Assembly (NCBI GenBank): GCA_963556495.2
Contig: OY747712.1
Span: 10,938,081 to 11,002,080, forward strand
DNA: 64,000 nt
Reading direction: 5' to 3'
Source: Valencia hispanica
Taxonomy: Eukaryota; Chordata; Actinopteri; Cyprinodontiformes; Valenciidae
Numbering within the stretch: position 1 is the first letter of the stretch; every line of letters starts with the position of its first letter. Positions 23,461 to 49,895 of the stretch are shown here, in pieces. Below the pieces are notes generated by a model, which saw only the letters and a list, made by a program, of their open reading frames with translations, searched no databases and was not told where the DNA came from. The position numbers were made by a program, and so were the translations under genes.

Positions 23461-23735
23461 GCAAAGATGCATCTAGTTGAGATTCCAGGACCAATGTTCT
23501 ATCAAACTAAAACTGAGAGGCTTGCACATGTTTAATGAAAACCCAACCTATAGTAACTTTCCAGCATGGTTACTGAGTGGGGATGGTTTGGGTCATTTTG
23601 CAGTCATCAATTTGACCATGAACGCCTCTGTTTACCAAAGTCTTCTAGATTCAAATCAGGGGCCGTCTTTCCAACAGCTGAAAGAAAAGAGATATGCAGA
23701 AATGCTTTCAAACATCAGTCAACTGATGTAAAGCA
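23461..23735 (+). pseudogene. Tc1-like transposase fragment
   Basis: The frame reads SGDGLGHFAVINLTMNAS then VYQSLLDSNQGPSFQQLKEKR. This resembles the segment between the first and second catalytic Asp of Tc1-like transposases (G-x-F-x-V-I-x-G-T-M-N-x-x-x-Y). There are no termini and no catalytic residues. Homology is suggestive only. Confidence 0.45.
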
Positions 23736-24594
23736 GCACAAGTACCTTTACAAGCAGCTGAATCAACAAAGTTTCCCACACAGCTTTTACACTTTCAATA
23801 AATAACACAGTGGACTCTGTTTGGTACATTTTAGGTTAGATTGAAATCATTTTACACCTTGTTAAATATGGGATGAAAGAGCGAGTGTTTTTGAAGCAGA
23901 GAGGAAGTCACTCAGGGATGCTGTCTTACATTTTATTGTGATGGGGAGTCATAAAACTGGAGAAAACCTAAAATGAAAACCATACAAAAAGACAGTGGAT
24001 TTACAAAGGGTTGTATAGACAAACATTATGCAGCCTTCAACGGTACAATGGAAAATACAAAGTTGGCACACAACAAAAGACAGGGCGGCGAGACGATGCA
24101 GATTTGGCTTCATGAAATAAAAAAGGGAGGATTAACGACTTCATAACAAGATCCTTCATTAAAACGGCGACAACTCATGCGTTTAGTCACAGAATTCAGT
24201 AGCTTAATAACGACGGATGCACATGTAACAGTTTCTATTTCTCACTTCATTCCTGTCATTTTTTTCCTTTATTTTCTCAGCTTAAAACAAAAGTCAAGTT
24301 TACAGAGTACAATTTTTATGTTATTTCATTTTCTTTGTTGTTGTTTTTTACTATTTTTTTGTTAAAACAAACTTCATCTCCCAGAACCACATTTTGGGAT
24401 TCTTGTTTGTCTCGAGAGTATTTTTCATACTAAAATATATTATTGTATCAATTCAAACTACAGTAATGTACACTACAATGTGTAATAAATAACCATAAAA
24501 GAAAATATAAAAATAAGACACATAAATATAAAAAAGTTTTCTAAAAACTAAACCAGATTATTATCTTTTTTTTTTCACCTGTGAAACGGGTTCA

Positions 24595-24669
24595 AATACT
24601 GCCGTTATTGACACAAACACATAAAAAACGAGAGGGGAAAAAAGGAAGCAAAAAGACTATAAAACACTG
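24595..24669 (-). promoter_or_regulatory. distal pair of miR-200-family seed matches
   Basis: CAGTATT lies at 24595-24601 and CAGTGTT at 24663-24669 on the minus strand, 68 bases apart. They would be in the zeb1 mRNA only if a polyadenylation site near 24.27 kb or below is used. Single 7-mers can occur by chance, so this pair is weaker than the proximal cluster. Confidence 0.4.
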
Positions 24670-26160
24670 TTTGGGTAAAAACAAGTCAAAACTCTTCAGA
24701 GACCACGTTCACTAATGTTTGTTATCTGAAGTGCGGGACAGCTTGTCACAGTTTTTTTCCGTTTTTTGTGGGAAAACAAGTGCAGAAGAGGGAGTCTGGT
24801 CTAAATCATTAGTCTCTGTAACAGTTTCCTCTCTTTTTAAGCCAAATTAGGAAAAACACTCTTATATCAAGCTAAACATGAACCTATATTGAGAATATTT
24901 TACAGCTTTGAAGGTACAGGGCACTGCTGAGTGGCTATGTAACCCATTAGGACAAGATGCAAGAACTTTCCCTTCTCCACATCATGTCTTTGTCCTTTTA
25001 AGACCAGAAATGGGTCTAAATGGGTTCTAGATAAAAAAATCAAGAGAACATTTCTGCTCTACAAAAATCCTTTTATACTGACTTCAATTAAATATAACAA
25101 GTGCATCCCTTAGTTTTTCTAGTAATATGGGAGTTAATACTATGACTACTGTAGGTTCCTTTTTAGGCAAAAATGAACATGAGTAAACCCTTGCTTATAG
25201 CGCCATCTACCGTCTCATAGATCATTCTTCTGGCTGCTATTGGGAAATATAAAATTCTTTCCAAATGTGTTTTTGAGAATAATTTATTGGACACAAGCCA
25301 CTTTAAAAAAAGACTAGTAAAGGAGAGACAAATTAGGTCTATTAAATGAGCCAAATATGTAACAAATCAAAATACTTTTAACAGGTATTCCTATTTTAAA
25401 TGTATAGTAATTAAAGTGGTAGTGAATAGTGATAGATTAAGAAATTTATTGAAGAGACACCTCAGGTTTCCTTTATAGAAAGGCCTCATGGTTTCTGATT
25501 GGGGATGAGATTCTCCTGGTACGAAGTCCTTGAGTAAAAACATAATTTTTGACTGTATTTACACAAAAAAATCAAAACACAATTTTTTTGTATTCCTACT
25601 GCAGCTAAAATGCTGCATCACACTGATAATTACATTCATAAAAATATTACTTTTAACATTTATTATCTAGATTTTAGGCTGAAGCACAAGCAGAACAAGA
25701 TGATATTTGCTGGTTAAATAGTCGGGCTATCTGCTCAGGGTAGCTAGCCTGCAGCCGGGTGAATAACAGACCAACTGTAGGTTTAAAGAAACGTTACTTT
25801 GATGTGACAAGACAGTAACACCTTTAGTGTGCGTTGCTGCAGTAACTGGTCTGTAAACTTAAAACTGTTTTTTAAATCTTTCTCAGTCTGTAAGGAAATA
25901 ACATGTTACATCAGGCCTGAATGGATTTAAGTGGGTTTATTTGATTTAATACCTGCTGCTTAGTTACTTTCTGAGCAAAAATCTAATGATTATATAGTAT
26001 ATTTCATAGATATAGAGAAAAACAACATTGTGATAAAATATAATGCGGTTTTAGTCGTTCATTGAATATTTGAAAAGTTCGAATATTTGTGACACGTTCG
26101 CTGTTCTGTGCGAGTTAACAAACATTAACCAACATGGGCTCTGTGTAAATAAGAGGAACA

Positions 26161-26870
26161 TAATACTGGCTACATGTGAAGAAGAAATAACACTGTTCAA
26201 TGGCACTTTTAACAGCACACAGGTCTTGCATAAGGCTGGAGGCATCGGGGTGGAGCAGGAAACGACCTGATCCTTCACATACACTTCAAATATATAAGCT
26301 GATAACACTGAGACGGAAAAAAAAAGTCTAACCGAAAAGCAGGAGAAGCTTGGTAGGACTGAGCGTGTGTGTTTTGGACCCGAAGCCGAGCCTAGGAAGA
26401 GGAGCTCTTCTCTGGCCCGTCCAAAACAGAAGCGCTGATGCTGGCTTTGAGGTTGTGACCTTTCCTTCCCTGATTGGACTAATTTGGTTATGGCAAACAG
26501 AAGCCGTGTTCTCCTCCCCGGTCTCCCCCATCCCATCCCGCCCACAACCCCATCCCCATCCCCAGGAATACTTTGTTTTCCTTAAGGCTAACAGTCGGAA
26601 CTGAAAACAAACATAATGCCAGCTAGCAAAGACTTAACACTAACGCAAACAACATCCCGCTAGCTAGCACACATATACAACACTGAAGGGCATACAATGC
26701 ATGAGGCATGTATCCGTAGGTAAACTAGGAATACTGTAGTGCAGAGGTTTTTGTTCGTAGAACTCAATTAAATACTGATTTAGGAAAATTCATTGGCAAT
26801 AAAAAGGTATAGAAATCTTTCTCTTTACAGGTTAAAATGTTTTCAAACGAGAACAAGGTAAGTAACACTG
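26161..26870 (-). promoter_or_regulatory. cluster of seven miR-200-family seed matches in the zeb1 3' UTR
   Basis: On the transcript strand, CAGTATT (miR-200b/200c/429 seed match) occurs at 26161-26168 (8-mer CAGTATTA), 26730-26736 and 26771-26777. CAGTGTT (miR-200a/141 seed match) occurs at 26188-26195, 26303-26310 and 26863-26870 (all 8-mers, CAGTGTTA) and at 26679-26685. ZEB1 repression by the miR-200 family through several 3' UTR sites is established in mammals and forms a double-negative loop. The match type, strand and number here are read directly; function in this species is inferred. Confidence 0.8.
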
Positions 26871-27158
26871 ACTGGCTGAGGGGGAAAAAAAACCTGGGAA
26901 GTCTCAGTTACAAGTCTAACAAGATGATAGATGGTACTACTTCAAATCTGTACTTCTATAAACACTTTAAAACATGAATATTTCATTTTTCACAAATAAA
27001 AAGTCACTGTCTTTTTTTTGTTTGTTTTTTTTTGTTTAAATTCAGGCACACCTGGGTTTTTGTACACAGTAGTGGACCGTTAAGATTAGGCAACTTCTGC
27101 AACTTGCTGCTTCTTGATGCGTTTATTTTGTGTGTCTAAAACGACCGACAAATTTCCT

Positions 27159-43704
<16,546 letters not shown>

Positions 43705-44373
43705 CTGAAACACAAACAGATGGGGATTATTCCAGCAGCAGAGGAGTTTATCTACACAGAGCATTCAGACATGATCCATGAAATAAAAACAGTTCTTGGC
43801 ACCTTTTCCCCGTTTGTGTGCTTGATTGTAACTTTTTTTAAAGTGGTATGAAGAGTAATAAATTATTTACTTAAACATTATTGCTGAATAACACATTAAA
43901 TTAAGCTTTTTGGCATATCTACACTTGATGCCAAAGGTTTTCTGCATGAATCTAATGATTAAATCAGTCCTAAGTAGGGTTGATGGACCACCACTAGGGG
44001 GAGCCAAAACCCTTCCAATAATGGAGAAAAGTGGGGTTCTGACTAATCTTTGGATGTTTAACATTTTCAACAAGAATCAGAAACTTTTAGGATTAATTTT
44101 TAAAACAATCAGAGACTGGTTTCATATAATCAGTATCTTAAAATACAAACTTTGGCCTGTTCTCTAAATAAAATGTTTTTAAATGAAGACAAAAATGTGA
44201 TCATTTAAATTACAAAAAGAATATTGTAGCATTCATTCGAAGAATAATTTAATTATCATCATTGGGAGACTCAACTGACACTGATTCAATGACCTAGTAT
44301 ATACAATAAAATGATTTAAGTAATTGTATTCCATATTGTACACATTATTTAATATCTTAATACAAGTTTAAAA
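43705..44373 (-). other. zeb1 intron sequence upstream of the first exon in the window, nothing recognised
   Basis: It starts with the TTTCAG acceptor. From here to 64000 no further zeb1 coding exon was found, so this is the 3' end of a long intron. Confidence 0.6.
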
Positions 44374-45857
44374 ATAAACTCAGAAAAAAAAGAAACATCC
44401 CTTTTTCAGGACTGTGTATTTCAACAATAATGTTGTAAAAATCCAAATAACTTTACAGATCTTCATTGCAAAGGGTTTAAACAATGTTTACCATGCATGT
44501 TCAATTAACCATAATCAATTAATTAACATGCACCTGTGGAATGGTCGTTAAGACCTTAACAGCTTACAGAAAGTAGGCATTTAAGGTCACAGTTCTAAAC
44601 ACGCAGGACACTAAAGAGACTTGTCTATCGACTGTGAAAAACACCCAAAGAAAGATGCCCAGGGTCCCTGCTCATCTATGTGAACGTGCATTAGGCATGC
44701 TGCAGGGAGGCATGAGGACTGCTGATGTGGCTAGGGCAATAAATTGCCATGTTCGCACAGTGAGATGCCCAAGACAGCGCTACAGGGAGACAGGAAGGAC
44801 AGCTGATCATCCTTGCAGCGGAAGACCACGTGTAACAACACCTGCACAGGATCGGTACATCCGAATATCACACCTGCGTGACAGGTACAGGATGGCCACA
44901 ACAACTGCCCGAGTCAACCCAGGAACACACAATCCCTCCATCAGTGCTCAGACTGTCCGCAATAGGCTGAGAGAGGCTGGACTGAGGGCTTGTAGGCCTG
45001 TTGTAAGGCAGGTCCCTCCCAGACATCACCAGCAACAACTCCGCCTACGGGCACAAACCTTCGCTGGAACAGACAGGAGTGGCAAAAAGTGCTCTTCACT
45101 GATGAGTCACGGTTTTGTCTCACCAGGGGTGATGGACGGATTCGTGTTTATGGTCGAAGGAATGAGCGTTACACCGAGGCCTGTACCCTGGAGAGGGATC
45201 GATTTGGAGGTGGGGGGTCCGTCATGGTCTGGGGCGGTATATCACATCACCATCGGACTGAGCTTGTTGTCATTGCAGGCAATCTCAATGCCTTTCGGTA
45301 CAGGGAAGACATCCTCCTCCCTCATGTGGTACCCTTTATGCATGCTCATCCGGACATGATCCTCCAGCAGGACAATGCCACCAGCCATGCTGCTCATTCT
45401 GTGAGTGAGTTTCTGCATGACAGCAATGTCAGTGTTCTGCCATGGCCAGCAAAGAGCCCGGATCTCAATCCCATTGAGCACGTCTGGGACCTGTTGGATC
45501 GCAGGGTGAGGGCTAGGGCCATTCCCCCCAGAAATGTCCAGGAACTTGCAAGGGCCTTGGTGGAAGAGTGGGGTAACATCTCACAGCAAGAACTGACAAA
45601 TCTGGTCCAGTCCACGAAGAGGAGATGCACTGCAGTACTTCAAGCAGCTGGTGGCCACACCAGATACTGACTGGTACTTTTGATTTTGAGCCTCCCTTCA
45701 TTCAAGGACACATTATTCTATTTCTGTTAGTCACATGTCTGTGAAACATTTTTAGTTTATGTCTTATGGTGTTGACTCTTTTAGTGTTCATACAAATATT
45801 TACACACATTAAGTTTACTGAAAGTAAAAACAGTTGAAAGTCAGAGGACGAGTTTAT
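44374..45857 (+). mobile_element. Tc1-like transposon, nearly complete, one main frameshift
   Basis: The terminus ATAAACTCAGAAAAAAAAGAA on the left and AGTTTAT on the right are inverse at their outer bases, but the right inner terminus appears shortened. The transposase starts near 44655 (MPRVPAHLCERALGML), has helix-turn-helix sequence (MRTADVARAINCHVRTV) and breaks frame near 45055-45065. The second part (to the stop at 45670) holds the whole catalytic core. It has far less decay than the other Tc1 copies here. Confidence 0.92.
44655..45670 (+). pseudogene. Tc1-like transposase (DD34E) with one frameshift
   Basis: The catalytic Asp in LFTDESRF (codon 45101-45103), the second Asp in ILQQDNATSH and the Glu in SPDLNPIEHVWD are all present. 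The second Asp and the Glu are separated by 34 residues, the Tc1 spacing. GGSVMVWGGIS lies between the Asp residues. The N-terminal DNA-binding part (44655-45060) is in a different frame because of an apparent single-site length change near 45055-45065. Confidence 0.9.
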
Positions 45858-46648
45858 ATGATGGTTTAAGGACCAGAAACAGTTCAATGAACCCCTCACT
45901 CTCAGCAATGCTGACAGGTTGGGAGTCCTTAATTATGAATTGACCACCGCCTGGTCCAGGTCATGCTTCCTGGTAGCTGGATAGTCAAAAATGAAATAAT
46001 AAAACATGTATTTATTGTGAATAAAGTGACCACGATGAAGTCATATAATGTCAGTATACATGTACTTATTCTAGGTGCATTTATGGCCTCCTGATTTTCA
46101 TGCTTGTCTCTGTGATGTCTCAACATTGAAGATGTGCTTTTATGAATGTATGAAAGTTCAGTTGAAAAAAAAACATGTAACCTGCAAAAAATAGTATGAA
46201 TAATTTAAACTAAGAGTCATTTTGAAATTGATTGAAATGCTGATAGGATGATCAGAAACTGAGAGGAACAGAATGAAACAAGGAAATTAAAGCGAAGGCC
46301 TTATTTGCTGATAAAAGATCAAAATGATCCCATACGGCAGAACCCTTCTGTTTTCTTTTGGGGTCCATGATGCAACAGTGGCTTTTCAGGAAAATTTTGG
46401 TTCAAAACAAGTACTTTTGGCAGAGACGCATCCCGTTGGCAGATGAAGATGCTCCTCCTTTTAAACACAGTTTGGAGCTTCAGTGACAGGCGAAACAGCA
46501 ACTGTATCGATCATGTGACTACTTCTTAGAACGATACCCCCTAGATACATGAGTCTACGCATCAGTGTATCTCGACCCATCACTAGCCCTTTGTCTCCAC
46601 CCGATCTCTGGTAACTCTGAGTGACTTTTTGTGATTGTTTTGTATTGT
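45858..46648. other. non-coding DNA, nothing recognised
   Basis: AT-rich stretch between two transposons. The part near 46540-46648 may belong to the degenerate LINE that resumes after the LTR element. Confidence 0.4.
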
Positions 46649-46653
46649 GTATT

Positions 46654-46953
46654 TGTCAGGGATGTGTGTGGAGTATGGACCCAAATGCAGACGCTGAAGG
46701 AAGGTGCAGGATGTTTATTAAAGGAGGAGGTGAAGATGATGGTGATGATGATGAAGAAGACGACGACAGGAACGGAGAGACTGGACATCGGGCAGGAACG
46801 AGACAGCAGGGAAGGCACACGAGACATCAATAGTAATGATCCGGCCCTGAGTGAAGGGAAGAGATGGGTAATAAAGGCAGGAGGTCAGTAGGATCAGGTG
46901 TGAATGATTTGAGACAGGTGCAGACAATGAGGAGTGAATAGGGCAGCTTGACA
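46654..46953 (-). repeat. 3' LTR of the non-autonomous LTR element
   Basis: Reading on the plus strand it starts TGTCAGGGATGTGTG and ends GGGCAGCTTGACA. It is very similar to 48408-48713; visible differences include a GAA/GAC-repeat length change near 46750-46770. Confidence 0.93.
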
Positions 46954-46973
46954 GGACCCCCCCCCCCCCCCCT

Positions 46974-48390
46974 TTAAAGGCGGATTCTAGACGCCGTGGA
47001 GAGAGGAGCAAGAACGAAAAAGGGAAAAAAAAGAAGCACCCTTGCCAGGGTGGGTGGAGGGATCCCACGGAAGGAGGGCCCCGAGTCTTTCTGGGTAAGC
47101 CCCTGGAAGTCTGGCGGACGACCAGGTGGGCGGCCCCTGAGGACCTGGAGGTCGGGCGGTCGGCCCCGGTGGCGTCCCCTGGCTGGACGGCGGTCCGGAG
47201 GACGGCCCCGGTGGCGTCCCCTGGCTGGACGGAAATCGGGCGGATGGCCCGGACGGCGTCCTCTGGCTAGACGGAAATCGGGCGGACGGCGTCCTCTGGC
47301 TGGATGGCCTGGTGATCCTCCCTTGAGGACCTGGAGTTTGGGCGGACGACCCGGATGGTGTCCTCTGGCTGGACGGAGGTCCGGAGGACGGCCTGGTGAT
47401 CCTCCCTTGAGGACCTGGAGTTTGGGCGGACAGCCCTTAGGTCCTCTTCTGAGGGTCAGGCAGCCGCTGAGGAGCTTGGCTGGTTGGCCGAGATGAAGAG
47501 AATCTGGAGGCTCGGACGCCAGCTGAGAAGAAGAATCTGGAGGCTCGGACGCCGGCTGAGACGAAGAATCTGGAGGCTCGGGCGCCTGCTGAGACGAAGA
47601 ATCTGGAGGCTCGGGAGATGGGGACGGGTCCTCCCTGACCCTCCCTAGGAGCTCTAGCGACGGGGACGGGTCCTCCCTGACCCTCCCGGGGAGCTCCAGC
47701 GACCCATGGGGAAATGTCGGTGGCTGGAGAGCTGCCGCTGTGACTGCTAAGAATATAGCAGCCACAATAACGGCAGGTTCTGGGACTGGAGCTGGAACGG
47801 GCTCTGGGACTGGAGCTGGAACGGGCTCACGGACTGGAGCACTGATTTCCTCCTCAGAAGCGGCCTCACCTCTGCGGTGTCGCAGTCTCTGGCGAGGCGC
47901 TGGATCTCCCCTGGAGCAGAGGTAGGCCGTCTTGTCCCCATGAAAAAACTCGAACAGGTCCACCTCCCTGATGTGAGGAGCCCCCGAAGAGCCAGCTGGA
48001 GGAGGGACAAAGACGGCGGGGGAGAGAACCGGCGGTGCATGCAGCGCAGAGATGCAGCCGACGTTGGTGGTCCGTGTGGGAGCGCCGCTCTTCTCCCCAC
48101 TCCCGGAAAGTCCGGCTCGCCGGGACCGCCGCCTGCGGCCAGATGGTGGAGGCGGAGAGGGCGGACCGGTGATCTGGTCCAACGCCTCCTGGCGAATCCT
48201 CTCCGCCTCGCGCCGCAGATCGGCGAGAACCCGGGCAGAGAAGACACTCCGGAAGTGAGGGAGCACTCCGAGGATCTCCTCAGCTCCGGAGATGCGCACA
48301 GGAAGGTGAGGAGAGGCCGCGAACTTCACCAGGTTGGCCCTGATGTCCTAGCGGAGGGAGGCGATCTCTTTAGCGACTGCTGGGTCCATT
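46974..48390 (-). pseudogene. Pro/Arg-rich ORF of the LTR element, one in-frame stop
   Basis: From ATG at about 48390 the frame reads MDPAVAKEIASLR, then TAG at 48348-48350 where related copies would read on, then DIRANLVKFAASPHLPVRIS and EEILGVLPHFRSVFSARVLADLRREAERIRQEALDQ, a helical, gag-like start. The rest is low complexity: PVPEPVPAPVPEP, SLELPGRVREDPSPS twice, EPPDSSSQ-type repeats four times, and then about ten degenerate RGRRPGHPPDFRPA units. It ends SRIRL-stop at 46974. I know no enzymatic domain that fits. The opposite-strand frames are composition shadows. Confidence 0.75.
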
Positions 48391-48407
48391 TTAAGGCCGG
48401 AACATTC

Positions 48408-48713
48408 TGTCAGGGATGTGTGTGGAGTATGGACCCAAATGCAGACGCTGAAGGAAGGTGCAGGATGTTTATTAAAGGAGGCGGTGAAGGTGATGGTGAT
48501 GATGATGAAGAAGAAGACGACGACGACAGGAACGGAGAGACTGGACATCAGGCAGGAACGAGACAGCAGGGAAGGCACACGAGACATCAATAGTAATGAT
48601 CCGGCTCTGAGTGAAGGGAAGTGATGGGTAATAAAGGCAGGAGGTGAGTAGGATCAGGTGTGAATGATTTGAGACAGGTGCAGACAATGAGGAGTGAATA
48701 GGGCAGCGTGACA
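48408..48713 (-). repeat. 5' LTR of the non-autonomous LTR element
   Basis: It starts TGTCAGGGATGTGTG and ends GGGCAGCGTGACA on the plus strand. The high similarity to the other LTR suggests a fairly recent insertion. Confidence 0.93.
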
Positions 48714-48829
48714 GTATTGATCCCTGGCTTGTTTTTGGACTCTGATTTCAGCCTCATGGACTCTGGAACTTATTTGTATTGCTACTGCCTCTCATGGTTG
48801 TCGACTTGGACTGATATTCGGATCACAAA

Positions 48830-49130
48830 TAATTGGCTTACGGCCCCCATGGAGCCCTCGCTCCTTATTGGCACCAATCTCCTGTGGAGATCAGCTCAGC
48901 CCCTCACGTTCTTTTATGTCCTTCGGAAGCTTATTCTCAGATAATTGGGACACCTCTTGCCCTTAGGAGTTCCACTTCTATCATCTACACTCCTATGTTG
49001 ATGATCTGCCAATTTACGGTACGTTTCAGTTCCTTGTTACGTCCTGCTTCCTTGTTCTGCTGCCAATCACTCACCAGTATGTCTTCTTTGCAGTACCCAG
49101 TCCGGACCCACTTGACTGGAAGCTAACCAC
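48830..49130 (+). pseudogene. degenerate L2/Rex1-type LINE reverse transcriptase fragment
   Basis: The region reads as a broken LINE palm: GPHGALAPYWHQ (from VPQGSVLGPLLF), HLLPLG, FHFYHLHSYVDDLPIY (the YADD box as YVDD), in shifting frames. It is the target into which the LTR element inserted or lies next to it. Confidence 0.55.
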
Positions 49131-49419
49131 CTCCTGAGCTGACATATTTTTCTGAAAATCTTGAATTTGAACCTTTTCTGGTTGTGGTTTTATGTTTTGG
49201 GTCCAAATTACACAAAGATCTTTTTACATTTACTTTTATAAAATATGAAATACTCTTTGTTATGCACATAATGTTTGAGTTAATAAATGACAGGGAATGC
49301 TTGATCCACAGCACTGTTATATTTTTGAATAACACTAAATGTGGGTCTCTTTGGTTATTGATTTGGTAAATTGTATTCATTTACTCCATAGTTACATACT
49401 TTTGGGGTTAATAAATACA

Positions 49420-49895
49420 GTGAGGGACATAAGTATTTGAACACCCTGCAGCTTGCACCTACGGTGTGATTTTCAGACACCTCCATAAATTCTAAGAGGG
49501 AGAACTTAGAAATTATGGAGGTGTCTGAAAATCACACTGTAGGTGCATTTACACTGTGAGAGACAGCATTTAAAAGAAGTTCAGGAATTCACACTGTCTG
49601 ATTTTTTTTATTATTATTTGTGTTTTATTGCTGAACATAAGTATTTGAACACCTGGCAATCAGCAAGAATTCTGGCTCTCAAAGACCTGCTACTCTGCCT
49701 TTAAAAAGTCCACTTCTACCCCACTTATTAATCTAAATTAGTAGCACCTGTCTGAGCTCGTTAAAGACAGCTGTCCACCCCACAGTTGGTCAGACTCCAA
49801 CTACTACCATGGGTAAGACCACAGAGCTGTCAAAAGACACCAGAGACAAAATTGTAGACCTCCACAAGGCTGGAAATGGCTATAAGGGATGATGT
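49420..49895 (+). mobile_element. 5' part of a Tc1-like transposon
   Basis: The left end ACAGTGAGGGACATAAGTATTTGAACACC is a fish Tc1-type terminus, and the inner repeat AACATAAGTATTTGAACACC recurs at about 49635. Near 49809 a start reads [27 protein letters not shown], the N-terminus of a Tc1-like transposase, then a stop. The rest of the element is absent. Confidence 0.85.
49452..49547. repeat. long near-perfect hairpin in the Tc1-like 5' region
   Basis: TGCACCTACGGTGTGATTTT followed by CAGACACCTCCATAAATTCTAAG is inverted after a nine-base spacer (GAGGGAGAA) as CTTAGAAATTATGGAGGTGTC... AGGTGCA. Arms are about 43 bases with only a few mismatches. Confidence 0.9.

Larger units (their letters stand above)
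24268..27158 (-). other. zeb1: probable zeb1 3' untranslated region (distal end uncertain)
   Basis: Below the stop codon the sequence is AT-rich and free of recognisable transposons down to about 24 kb, unlike the repeat-dense introns. It holds miR-200-type seed matches on the transcript strand. Possible AATAAA signals on the minus strand lie at 25936-25941, 25445-25450, 25283-25288, 24268-24273 and 23932-23937. Sequence alone does not say which is used, so the end given here is a guess. Confidence 0.6.
46654..48713 (-). mobile_element. complete non-autonomous LTR retrotransposon with 5-bp target duplication
   Basis: Two LTRs (46654-46953, 300 bp; 48408-48713, 306 bp) in direct orientation, each with TGTCA/TGACA-type ends. 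GTATT flanks the element at 46649-46653 and 48714-48718. On the minus strand the internal part begins GAATGTTCCGGCC, encodes one Pro/Arg-rich ORF and ends with a polypurine tract (AAA then 16 G, about 46957-46975) just before the 3' LTR. There is no protease, reverse transcriptase or integrase, so it must rely on proteins in trans. A tRNA primer site was not recognised. Confidence 0.93.

Noticed and set aside
46996..47496. Plus-strand frame GRPGGRPLRTWRSGG-type repeats
   Set aside because: Opposite strand of the LTR-element ORF; the element's LTR, polypurine tract and ORF start all point to the minus strand.
47877..48593. 238-codon plus-strand frame running into the LTR
   Set aside because: It crosses the internal/LTR boundary antisense to the element and starts inside the ORF of the other strand.
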